This document shows positions 47,401 to 57,000 of a stretch of 64,000 bases of DNA, piece by piece. Under the pieces are notes generated by a model. The model saw only the letters and a list, made by a program, of their open reading frames with translations, made no database searches and had not been told where the DNA came from. Origin of the DNA: Lepisosteus oculatus (Eukaryota > Chordata > Actinopteri > Semionotiformes > Lepisosteidae); contig NC_090711.1 in NCBI RefSeq assembly GCF_040954835.1, positions 3,355,501 to 3,419,500 on the forward strand, read 5' to 3'. Position numbers and translations under genes: made by a program. Every line of letters starts with the position of its first letter. Positions within the stretch are counted from its first letter, which is position 1.

Positions 47401-50400
47401 ACATTAATCCTAAAATTCCATGCAGTAGGCATCCTGTACCATCTAACTGCACGTATTTAGTTTGAAAACTGCTTAGATTTGAGTGAAAGCCCTGGTGTTG
47501 CACAGGGATCTTCTTTCGGACCACTGCTCTGCTTAATTTAGTTCAGTAACCGAGATTCTGGTATAGCTAGTAAGATAAGGTTCACAGATAACAACAAAAC
47601 AAGAAGAATACAAAACAATGCGGAAGTAGCAAAAGAAATTTGAAAAAGGCGAACAGTCTTTATCATTTTAGAGATGTCTTTGAGGCATGCTTTTTCCAAG
47701 ACGAGTTTTGTTGTACGTCTTGCAGTTTCCACATGTGTGGCACAGTTCAGTGGCCTGTGGGGAATCTAGCCTTTTATCTGCAGCCGTGGTGTGTGTCCTG
47801 TCTGCAAAATGTTTATTCCCACCTCTCGCAGAGAGCAGTCACTTCTGCCCTCGCCTCTCGACATACTGACTGACTGACTGGCACAAAGCCAGCTGGAAGA
47901 GCCTGACTTGTCACTCTGGGGCTCATGCTATGAAAAGGACACAAATAACGTCGGTCTGTAAGGGATCCTTGCAGACTAGATGTGGACCAATTTCTTTCTT
48001 CCAGCACAGTCATTTCTAACCAGCGTGAATTAGGGTCAGGGTCGGGGTCAGGGTCGGGCTCAGGGTCAGGAGCAGGGTTGAGGTCAGGGATGGGGTCAGG
48101 AGTAGGGCCAGGGGTCAAGGTCAGGGTCAGGAGCAGGGTGGTGCTGCTAGGCAAACTAGTAAAGGGATGAGCTTAGAGCAAGAAACTCTGTGACACGTAA
48201 CTGTGATATTGTGCAAGCGGCCCGAACTGATTAAAACCTTATCAGTGAAATACTTCTGTGCTTCAGCTTGCATATCCTGTGTTTTTTTTCTCTCACAGCT
48301 CACATTAACACATGCTACCGTTTAAGCTAATGTACATCTAGTGTAAGTTCATTTTCTGTAAATGACATTCACACGTGACATAGGCACAAAAAGGCACAGA
48401 AATTATACACTAACATTTATAAATGGGTTGATTTGGAGTTGGTTGTAATGCATTCTCCTTTACATTACGTTACATTATTCTTTATTGGACATTTCTGACC
48501 AACTAACACAAGACTTCTTTTATAACCCATCTATCATGTTGGTCCCGGAATACCTGAGCTGTTTCTGCGATCTGAGTCCAGTCAGCCATGTGTTGTCATG
48601 ATCGTCCGTCTCACTGAACAGGGGAGTGAAAAACGCAGTCAATGGCCACCTGCGTCTCCGGTCACTGCTACAGCACCTACCTGCTTCACGTTGTCTTATG
48701 GTGTCTGGAAAACTGACCGGAAGTGGAAGTCAGTGGAAAGCTCGTGGCTTCGCTGTCTTGCTGAGAAAGCCCTGACGCGGTGCGTGTGTTTTCGCAGGTC
48801 CATGCTGCCGGACGTGGTGGACGATTTCAAAGTGAAGAACCCCAATTGCAAGGACCTGGAGCCACTGTTTTACTCCTGCTATGTCTTCTTTAATAAATTC
48901 GGGGGGGGGATGGCCATCGGAATTTCCACCTTGGCTTTGCAGTAAGTGGCTCTGATTCCCTCTGACGTGACGCACCGCAGTGCTGGGGAAAAAGCCTCCT
49001 CGCACTAAAAAGATAACAAAGCTTTAGTTCTACTTTGTTACTCTACAATCCGTGTAGTATACTATACTGATGGTACATAAGGAACGGCACAGAGAGGCAG
49101 CAGTTTTAATATACTATTAACAGTGGTTGTGAACTTCCTGATGGACCTGGCAGGTGTGTCGAAGCCCAGGGAAAGGTTTCATCTTTCCTTTTCTTCTGCA
49201 ATCTTCGTATGAACATGCAAGGGTATAAATACTGTGAATACAGAACCTATAACTATCCTGGCTCCCTTCATCAAGCTAGAGTGTTACATTTCAATATCTG
49301 GTCTAGAGAAAAGAGTGCCACCTACTGGCACTTTTCTTCAGTACAGATTGCATAAGAGCAGGCATTGAGGTGGCATTGTCGCTGTTATATCTCATAACAC
49401 AGCTGTTTCATACTGTACCAAGCTTCACTGTTACATCAATATTGACTCATCTGTAAAGAACTTGTAACCTGTGTGACGCTCGCTCTGGTTTTGTGTCCCA
49501 GCTTTGCAGGGTACCGGCCAGGTGCCTGCAGGCACAACCCTGCGGTGATCACGACCTTGAAGGTACTGTTCGCCCCAGCCCCCATCGGGCTGCTGCTGGT
49601 GGGGATGCTCATCTTTTACTTCTACCCCATCGACGAGAGGCGCCGGAGGGAGATCAAGATCGAGCTGGAGAGAGCGTAAGTCTCCTCTGTCCAGACTAGC
49701 CTTGGGGTCAAGGGTTAGGGGTTAGGGGTCAGGGCGGACATTCAGCTTGGGTTTTTCCTAGTAGGAGTCGGAAAACACTTTCCCCTTTGCTTCAGTAATC
49801 CCATGAGCGAGCCCAGCTTAGGTGCATACATTGGAACAGCAGGCAAAAGGGGGACAAAATAAGATGAGAATTTTTTTAAGCAATTTTAAAACTTTAAAAA
49901 CATCAAAATGACATTTAGTCCATTCTCGAACCTTCACGGTGCTTTATTGAATAAAAAAGGCCCTTCCTTGGCAGAATATCCACTGGTGTCCTAAGCAGAG
50001 GTTAACACATGCTGACACTGTGCTCCCTATTTGCTGTGCAGTTATCAGTTTAATATTCTTTAACACATGTATTTAAAAATGTAAGGGAGATAGAAAGGGA
50101 CAGTACACAGTACAGTGACGAAAACAAGACCATTCTCTCTTTACTTCATGTGAGAGGAAGGGTGGAGAAGTTCTGGAAATGAAAAGGCAACATCGGCCCG
50201 TCCCCTGCACTGTTTAGCCTGCAGTGTGCCCCTCTGAAATAAGTGAAATATCTTCTCGTTTATCTCTCGCTGACCTTTTGTGTGCAAAACAAATATTTAC
50301 CAGCCAGTTCAAGAAGTCTGTCGACACAAGAATGGAAACAAGCGACAGGATGTCAGGGTGACCAAACCAATGTTGCACCAGACTCAGAGACAGGTTGTCC

Positions 50401-50783
50401 TGCGGCGTGCATGCCTAATCATGCCCTGTTAGACACAGAAATAGCATTGCATGGCAAGTGGTGTTTTGTAAGCAGAAATCGTACTTTGAAAATGTCCTCC
50501 GTCGTTGGTTTTATTTTTCCTTGCTGTGGCCTTCCTCCCGTGTCAGAAGTGGCTGTCTGGAGTTTTTATGATTCCTTGCAAGTGTGGGGGAAAGAACTGA
50601 GAAATAGGTACTTCTGATAAATGCAGCTTTTTTATTATTTTAATGTGGTAAAATATGTTGTTGCAAAATTTCAAACTGTATTACCATACAGTATACAGTA
50701 TATATATATATTCATTACTCTGTCCTCACAGGGAGAAAAAGGAGAACAACATGAATCTGAACACTCCTCTGCAGAAGCACTGA
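35475..50783 (+). CDS. mfsd2al: MFSD2-family lysolipid transporter (MFSD2A-like third paralogue), 14 coding exons
   Basis: Coding exons: 35475-35564, 38284-38403, 39173-39297, 39971-40103, 41093-41171, 41901-42070, 42839-42929, 43671-43792, 44849-44932, 45678-45761, 46802-46914, 48798-48941, 49502-49675, 50732-50783; 1,581 bases, 526 aa. It is a 12-helix major-facilitator protein of the plasma membrane. MFSD2A imports lysophosphatidylcholine with sodium and MFSD2B exports sphingosine-1-phosphate; the substrate of this one is unknown. Family marks: KICYAVGGAPYQ opening helix 1, GRAWDAITDP with Asp87 and Asp91 (the sodium-site acids), CYHVPYSSL, ERDSATA-type KDRDSATAFRM, SMLPDVVDDF, and Lys437 in YVFFNK (family's functional lysine). 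The loop after QGQIVG has three glycosylation sequons (Asn217, 222, 227) and Cys213, which probably pairs with Cys461. The protein mixes MFSD2A-like features (GGAPYQ, GRAWDAITDP) with MFSD2B-like ones (LFCTHA, DVVDDF). The symbol follows fish 'mfsd2a-like' usage and is less certain than the family. Exon 12 contains a G9 run. Confidence 0.94.
36320..36410 (+). repeat. Possible tRNA-derived SINE head
   Basis: GGCAGCAGAGCGGTCAGTAG followed by GGAGGTCGAATCCCGG resembles a polymerase III A box and B box at tRNA-like spacing. The sequence after it does not match the SINE bodies elsewhere in the window, so it may be an isolated head or a different family. Confidence 0.35.
37385..37735 (+). mobile_element. 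tRNA-derived SINE interrupted by a U6 copy
   Basis: The body (TGGGTTTCCTCCCACAGTCC AGAGACGT) breaks off at 37,461 and resumes at about 37,548 (GTGCTGGGAGGTTTTCTGGC). It then runs through GTGTATCCTGCCTTGCGCCA to a tail AAGAAAACGGATGG. The interrupted point is intact in the 30.9 kb copy, so the intervening segment was added after the SINE arrived or during its copying. It lies in intron 1 of the MFSD2 gene. Confidence 0.7.
37463..37544 (+). pseudogene. U6 snRNA retrocopy inside a SINE
   Basis: The segment contains GTGCTTCGGCGGCACA, then AGAGATTGGCATGGCA and GGCAAATTCGTGAAGCGTTC CA. These match the vertebrate U6 spliceosomal RNA start (GTGC..TTCGGCAGCACA), middle (GATTAGCATGGC) and end (GCAAATTCGTGAAGCGTTCCA). 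It lacks four bases near the start and about 18 bases of the internal region between GCATGGC and GCAAATTCG, so it is a non-functional copy. A shared CGT at both borders could be a very short target duplication. Confidence 0.8.
38018..38252 (+). mobile_element. tRNA-derived SINE next to exon 2 of the MFSD2 gene
   Basis: Body landmarks are TTTCCTCCCACAATCCCGAA, ACACTGGGAGGTTAATTTCC, a (GTGTGC/GT)n expansion at about 38,110-38,150, and CCTTGCGCCCGTTGCTTGCT, with a tail GAGGCTAGAAAAGGATTAGA. The tail ends about 30 bases before the AG at 38,282-38,283, so the branch point of intron 1 may lie within or at the edge of the SINE. Confidence 0.65.
38495..38560 (+). repeat. Fragment of the 'ctggtcctgga' fish repeat
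   Basis: TTTCCTGACCCTGGTGCTGG followed by AGGACCTCTGTCTCTCAG resembles the family at 26,365-26,480. It is short and eroded and lies in intron 2. Confidence 0.35.
41611..41728 (+). repeat. Minisatellite, four 32-base units with inverted CCAAT boxes
   Basis: GATTGG begins at 41,611, 41,643, 41,675 and 41,707, exactly 32 bases apart. Units share GATTGGCTGTGATGG at the start and TGATTCCT at the end; the fourth is partial. Every unit carries ATTGG, the reverse complement of the NF-Y core CCAAT. It lies in intron 5, about 170 bases before exon 6. Confidence 0.85.
44365..44660 (+). mobile_element. LINE 3'-end-like fragment in intron 8
   Basis: ATTCAGAGAGAGTTTCTTCC followed by CACAAACTGTCAGATTACAG AACTCCCCCC and, at the end, AAGCATTTCATTGCACTTGT GCATATGACAAATGAACTG is the typical tail of a fish LINE, ending in a short imperfect GAACT repeat. 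No coding part remains. L2- or Rex-type origin is likely but not settled. Confidence 0.55.
48030..48140 (+). repeat. Degenerate (GGGTCA)n hexamer tract in intron 11
   Basis: About 110 bases of GGGTCA/GGGTCG/GGAGCA units with regularly spaced G runs on the transcribed-sense strand. Open frames in both directions (Gly-Ser and Asp-Pro repeats) are by-products of the tract, not genes. Confidence 0.8.
49316..49330 (-). promoter_or_regulatory. CTCF-like motif in intron 12
   Basis: The + strand TGCCACCTACTGGCA reads TGCCAGTAGGTGGCA on the - strand, a fair match to the CTCF core. Motif match only. Confidence 0.3.
49704..49734 (+). repeat. Telomere-like G-rich tract next to the exon 13 donor
   Basis: Five G runs (GGGG, GGG, GGGG, GGGG, GGG) separated by TCAA, TTA, TTA and TCA lie 29 bases after the last base of exon 13 (49,675). 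Two TTAGGGG units resemble the vertebrate telomere repeat. The arrangement meets the usual rule for an intramolecular G-quadruplex in the pre-mRNA. Confidence 0.7.
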
Positions 50784-52870
50784 TCCCTCTGCACAGCCCC
50801 ACAGCCCTGTCTGTCTGCAGCCTGTTCCCCCGTCAGGCGACACGAGTCTTATCAGGACTTAAAGGAGTAGTGAGGCAGATGTATTCGCTGCACCGCAGTC
50901 CTGACTAAATGAAAATCCACTGTGTGTCTCCTGCTGCACTCTGCTGACTCCAGCAGATGTGCACCTGCTGTTTTATTTTACTGCTGTCTAGCGCCGGGTG
51001 TCCTGCCCTGCGTCCGCTGGGGCAGAGCTCTGGTCGAGGTCAGCACGATTTCACACTCGGCCATTCCAGTCCAGTCTGTTGCAGTACTTCAGTGTCTTAG
51101 ATAGCAGAATTCTCCAGCAGAAAGGACTGAGAGGGACGCTGGTCTGTGGGTGGATATAACACTCATTTGTCATTCATCTTGATTAGACTCCATGTTTAGG
51201 AACAAGAGCAGTGCCTGTCCACCAAAAACTGCTTTTCTCAGAAGTAGATTTTTTCAGGGTGGGTGGAGGACAGCTTTGACACCCTAAATTAAATCTTCCC
51301 AACTCCAGGACTGTGTGGTCTCTCATCCCTGGCCCACCACTCTATGTGAAAGTGATGGACTGAGAAGAGGGCGGACCGGTGATACAGTGATTAGCACTGC
51401 TCTGGGGCTCTGGGTTCAATGCCAGACCTGGGGAGCTGTCTATGTGAGTCTGTTTGTTCTTGTGGCTTTCCTTGGGGTGCTCTGGTATCCTCCTATAGTC
51501 TGAAGACAGGCTGGAAGGTTAATTGGCTTCTGGGGAAGATTGGGCCTGCTGTGAGTGTCTGTGTTTATGTTCTGTGTGCCCTGCAATGAACTGGCTGTCC
51601 ATCCAGAGTGTATCCTGCCTTGAGCCCGTTGCTTGCTGGGATAGACTCTGGCTCCCCGACATAAATATCTGTAAGGACCCTAACCTCAGGCCCCATCCTC
51701 AGACTTGCAGTGCCACTTGATGTGACAGGTGTCCCATCTCGGGTGTATCCTGCCTTGCGCCTATTGCTCGATGGGATAGGCTTCAGCCCTAAACTGGATG
51801 GAGTGCTTAAAAGATGAATGGATTGCGAAGAACTTTCGGCATTTGCAAAGGAGAGGGGCTGCAACAGTGCTCTGGAATGCTCACCTGTACTCTGTATCCA
51901 TAGGTGAGGTTGTGCAATCCAGACACTGTATTCCTGAACTTCCTTCAGCCTGCAGCTATGCTGAAACAGACAGACGCAGTAGCAACTCCTTTGTTCTTTT
52001 TAAAAAACATGAAAGGTCACTGGGCAACCAGACATGCAGCGTCATTTCCAGATGAACTCCAGTTGCCTTGAAGCAGGCGTTCATTTACGTTCTCGATTTC
52101 GAACAGAGACGGCTAAGATTTGCTGGTGCATGTTCCGATGTGGCTTTGTGTATTTGTAAATGCCCATAGATCTAGCTGCCAAAAAAAAAAAACTCTGAAA
52201 GTCATCATCCTGGACAAAGCAGATAAAATGCTCCGAAGGATTAAGTGCAGCACCAATGGGAGCACAAGATTCATGCTGGGATATACACATCGCCTGTGAG
52301 ACTATCACCTTTTGGATATGAAGACCATTGTGGTACTATTGCTTCTCAATGTGTCACAGCTGGTGTCATCAGCTGTCCACCCCAGCTCCACATGGGGTTT
52401 AGCTTGTACCCACCTGTGCCAGCTGGGACAGATTGGATATGATATGGAATGTAAAATATGTCGATTCTGTCTGCTTTTTCTCTCTTAAATCTGGGTTCCT
52501 TTTGCTTATTAGGTTTTTTTTTCACTATTTCTGTCTATGGCAAACTTATATTTCTAATTGTGCTGTTCTGTAAGAGTATGCAATATATCAGATGTTTTGT
52601 TTTTCTTTTCTGTAAAAATGACAAAAGATGTAGCCTTATAGCTAAATTAGTGGGTTTTTTTTTCATATAACTGTGAAGACTGTGTATTCTGTCTTCTGAA
52701 AAGTTTTTAAAATTTCCCATTGCAGTACCTAAGAGATCAAATAACAGAAGATTCCTGATCTCCAGGTATAGTTATACTGTATATACATGGGTTAAAGGAA
52801 CTATATATCTTCAGTACATAGTTTATATATTGTATGTTGTGTTCTTAATAAATACTAATTGATAATGTGA
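50784..52870 (+). promoter_or_regulatory. Probable 3' UTR of the MFSD2 gene with poly(A) signal
   Basis: After the TGA at 50,781-50,783 the first good poly(A) hexamer is AATAAA at 52,847-52,852 in AT-rich DNA, giving a 3' UTR of about 2.1 kb that includes a SINE at 51,371-51,827. An earlier, non-canonical end cannot be ruled out. Confidence 0.4.
51371..51827 (+). mobile_element. tRNA-derived SINE with a duplicated tail
   Basis: This is the best-preserved head in the window: GCGGACCGGTGATACAGTGA TTAGCACTGC (A-box region) and GGGTTCAATGCC (B box, 51,412-51,423). The body has TGAAGACAGGCTGGAAGGTT AATTGGCTTCTGG. The tail block GTGTATCCTGCCTTGAGCCC appears at about 51,608 and again as GTGTATCCTGCCTTGCGCCT at about 51,743, so a second partial copy sits behind the first. 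It ends AAAAGATGAATGGA. Confidence 0.7.
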
Positions 52871-53929
52871 TTGTTCTGCATGAATAATCAGGCTGTTTCA
52901 TTACTGTTATTATATACATTCACAATATTTTAATCTGAAATATTTTTTATTTATTTATGTAGTTTTGATCCTGCGCTATTGTGAAAAATTGTGCGAGCCC
53001 TACTGACATTTCTAGTTATTTGAAAGGTGTTTTTTTTAGCGTTTCCATAAACATGTTTGCTAAGTGCTATGGAGTCCAACGGTGTGCCCCCCCCAGATGT
53101 ACTTGTGCCTCGTCTTATTCTGAAATGGAGTAGATAATGAAAATACGGCACTCCTTTCCGACATACAGTACTGTAGGCATGGCTTCTCTTGTAAACGTAC
53201 ACCATAGAGCGCTGGGACACCAGGACGAATATCACGATGAGACGGACAGGACTGGTGAAGGTTAAGTTGTCCTGCCACCTAGTGGTTGTGGCGACATCTC
53301 TGCCCGTATCTCTGGTCTCCTGGTCTAGAATCGAAACCGTATGAGACGGTCGGAAACGGTCAAGTTAATTTCAAGGGCAGCTTTGGAGTGATTTCCGGGA
53401 TATGCGAATATGTTGTTGTTGTTGTTGTTTTTTTACTTTGCCTATGTCTTTGTGCAATTGGTATAATACACCTCTGGAGCACGGTGACCGATTCCCCTCT
53501 CGGAACCAGTATAAAATCGCGAGTTGCACTGAATCTCGGCGGCTGCTCCGCGTTCAGCATAAATATTATTCCAACCATCTAGAAATCATCTCGAATGGCG
53601 ATGGTGAGGGAGGAGGCGAAACCCACCCCCTTTTATCTTTGACATTTAAAAAAAAAAAACAAATGCCTGGCGTCCTGAGATCCACTTTTCCCTCATAACT
53701 GTATACAGGCCCTTCTATCCATCTCCCTTGCACTGAACAATGCTGTTTTTCGCTCTGCCCGGACCACGAAGCAGCGTCTCACAACGCTTGCCCCCAACTG
53801 CGCTGGGGAGAGAGCGACCGGCTCCAAAAACAAACAAACAAAAAAAAAGTGCGCGGCCCGTTCCTCGCCTTTAATGAACGCAAAGACCACAAAAGGCTCT
53901 CCTTTTTTTTTTATTTTTATTTTTGCACA
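52871..53929. other. Spacer between the MFSD2 gene and fkbp1a
   Basis: No gene recognised. The stretch holds a CTCF-like motif at 53,271-53,285, a (TTG)n tract at about 53,411-53,430 and homopolymer A/T runs. CpG content rises toward 53,930. Confidence 0.5.
53271..53285 (-). promoter_or_regulatory. CTCF-like motif between the MFSD2 gene and fkbp1a
   Basis: The + strand CCTGCCACCTAGTGG reads CCACTAGGTGGCAGG on the - strand, a close match to the CTCF core consensus. It separates the long MFSD2 3' UTR from the fkbp1a promoter and has the same orientation as the site at 24.4 kb. Confidence 0.45.
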
Positions 53930-54098
53930 CAAAAAGCCCCAGAACCGGGCCTCCGGTCCCCGTCCCCACCCCTCTCTTTCCGGCCCCAGCGCGGAGCGGG
54001 GGGAGGTCTGTGTGTCACATGTGCGCGGCGCAGCGCAGCCAGTGCCGCAGCCGCTGGGTAGTGCGCGTCTTCTGCGGAGGGTCGCAGCGAGAGACGAG
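53930..54098 (+). promoter_or_regulatory. fkbp1a: fkbp1a CpG-island promoter and 5' UTR
   Basis: This GC- and CpG-rich stretch, without a TATA box, runs up to the ATG at 54,099 (context GACGAGATGG), as expected for the broadly expressed FKBP12 gene. A pyrimidine-rich block at 53,950-53,990 precedes the densest CpG region. Confidence 0.55.
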
Positions 54099-57000
54099 AT
54101 GGGTGTCGAGATAGAAACCATTACCCCGGGAGACGGTATGGCCTCGCTTTTTTCTCCCCCCACCCCCTTTTTTTTAAAAGACGCAGCCCCGAAAAGGTGG
54201 GGATTTTGCTTTCGTGCTTTTAAGAGAGTTCAGGTGACCGATTTCACCCGTTTACGGCTCTTTCTTTTCTCTCCCCTCCAAACGCGCAGGAAGGACCTTT
54301 CCTAAAAAAGGACAGACGTGCGTGGTGCACTATGTCGGTGAGTAAGCTGGCTGGGTGGGGGAGGACTGTTCACATTGTAGGCCTCTTGTCGGGGAAGTGG
54401 GAAGCGGGGAAAATGAAATACCAGCCACTCTTGAGTGGGAAGGTTTTGCCGCAAAGGGAGACCAGACGGGGCGGCGAGCTTCGTGCAAGAGCTCAACCCG
54501 TTGTTGGGAGTTTTTTTTATTTGTTTCCCGGCAGGATCAGCAGCGATCAATGGTTGTGCGTAAAACCTGCCTTGCGGATCACCTCTGGGCAGAAAGGGGG
54601 ACGAGGCGGTGTCGGATTTAAACCCGTCCCGTTTCTGTTGTGGGGTCCGCCGCAGAGAGGCGGGGGGATTCCTGCTTCAAGCCCGACGGGTTCGTCTCCT
54701 TTGCCTGCTCCAGAGGTGTCCGTGTTTTTGGGAGCCTAACGTGACCTTGCGTCAAATCGAGCAAATTAACTAGGTTGAACGTCGGACCCTTCCTGTGGCC
54801 TTTGCGCCACCATGCTCGGGGTAAACTGGGTTACAAAGGAAAACCGAGAACAAGTGTGTCGGTTTGGCTTGGGTTCATGTAAAAACCGAGCTCAGCGCAG
54901 CCAACAATGCGTTCGACTAGACACTTCATTTCAGCTATAAAGATCACCTTAGTAGTCGAACTTGTATAAGGTTTAATTTCGCCTTTAAATACCTATACAT
55001 TTCAATCCCATTTGTTCAGACCGCTGTAATGCCCTTTTTCCGCTCTTCTTGTTTTTTTTTTCACGTTCTCGTTCCCCGAGCTCTTTTTCCGTCTACATTA
55101 ATTATGGAGTTAATTTACGATCATTGTTGTGCTCAAGACAAACTGAAATCCATTTCCTGCGGCTACCGTGGACAGGCTTAAAGCATGGGCTTTAAATATG
55201 TGAATTTCAAGACTTCGTGGTTCCCCCCCGATGGTTAAAACCGGTGGAATATTAAGAAGCAGTTTCTCACGGGGTGGGAGTGGAGAGGGGTCAGTAAGGT
55301 TGTAGCCTTGATCCTCAGCTGTCCGGAGCGCTTGCCGTTGTCGGATGAGGCGCAGGCGGGGTGAATGTCATTCTCCGCGATTAAGGACTGGGCTGCGCCA
55401 ACTGGTGATCTATCCGTGCTCGTCAGTCTCGTTCATCCTCTCGGCTCTGTCCTGCCCTGATAATGAAGCTGAGCCCGGCGGCCCCCCCAACTGCAGCTGC
55501 ATCCTGTACTGCTGTCGAGAGACAGAAAATCCGGGAAGAGGATTCGTTTACGTTTTATGCCCTTTGAATACAACTGTATGCTATGCATGGCATTAGTGTT
55601 TAAACGTTAATGGAATAGAAGGTGAGCGTTTTATTTGACCCGATACAGTGTTGAAAAGCCCACCTCAAGGCGTTTTATGGTGTTATATGGATGTTAGGAG
55701 CGGCGGGAGTGGTTATTCTGTCGTGATGAAAACTGTGTCATTGCCTGTAATTCATTCTGACTGTCCTCTTACATGACCAGAAGGCACGAAGAAGACAATG
55801 CGACATTGCTTTTCATTTCTCTCTCTCTCTCTTTGCTCTGTGGTGCTTTTCTGCTTCCAGACACATGCGGTGCTGAGCTGCCTCTTGTTCAGATGTGGAG
55901 GACATTCTGTATGCGGCTTTCTCGCAATTAAAAAAAAAAAGAAACATCAGAATCCTTGCCTTTTTAAAGTTGTTGCACGTGGTGGGTTTTGTCTGTCTTG
56001 GGGAAGACCTTTGCTGGGGGGGGTTGGAATTAGCTCCCGTTGCTTTCAGAAACCCCCCAGTGAGAACGTTCTGACCGCGCAGTGTTCTGTACCAGGCGGT
56101 GGACTGGATGCTCAGTGTAGGGTGTCATGGCTGCTGCATGAACAAGCCAGTGCTCTGTGTTCAGAGCTCAGACCCCCCTTTGAGAACTTTATGACCTGGG
56201 GGCCCCTGTTGGCTTGTCCTCCGCTCATCCTCTGAACAAAAAGACATCCTTGAGATTTCGGCTTTGATGTGGACTTCAAAATGTCAGAACTGGAGAACCA
56301 CCTGACATGTAATGAAAGAAGAAAACGTCGCAAATCCAGATTTGAGGCTCATGTGACTTGTTTGTACTTTTTAATATTGTACCATGTCTTGACAGTGCAT
56401 AATGGGAGGGAGGGATGCCATTTTTGATGACATAATTTTATTGTTTTAATTGCATTAACCCACCATTTCACTGAGGGGGCATTGAGTGCTTGAAGGGGTT
56501 TCGTCCGGCTCTCACCCAGGGGTGGGGTTTGTGGTTTATTTTGCAGGTTCACTGACGGATGGCCGGAAGTTTGACTCCTCCCGGGACAGAGACAAGCCCT
56601 TTCGGTTTAAAATAGGAAAACAGGAAGTCATTCGAGGCTGGGAGGAGGGCGTCGTCCAGGTATTTGTGCTGATTGTCAGCCTTCGTTGCAGCATGAAGCT
56701 CTTAGGAGTGTTCGTCAGGAGAAGATGTCAATGTGTAAAATGTGTGCGTGGTCTCAAAAGTCAGGATTCTTGTGCCTTTCAGATGTGGGTACAATTTAAA
56801 TGTGCACCTTCCTTACTGAGAAAAAAGGGTATTTTTAAGTTGCGCTAGTATATAAATTGACCTCTTAGTAATGTCTGTTCTCCGACTGAGATGCCAGGGA
56901 ATCGGATAAATGTTTGTACAGAGGAGTCGAGAAAGCCGAGATTTGTGCTGTCTGTGAGTTCCATAAATGTGTAATTAACAAAGGCCTGTCACGCCCAGGA

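Noticed and set aside
47982-48170. Gly-Ser and Asp-Pro repeat frames on both strands in intron 11.
   Set aside because: They are the translation of a (GGGTCA)n tract inside an intron, not genes.
53693-54163. A 156-aa open frame on the - strand across the fkbp1a promoter.
   Set aside because: It overlaps the CpG-island promoter and exon 1 in antisense and has low-complexity composition.
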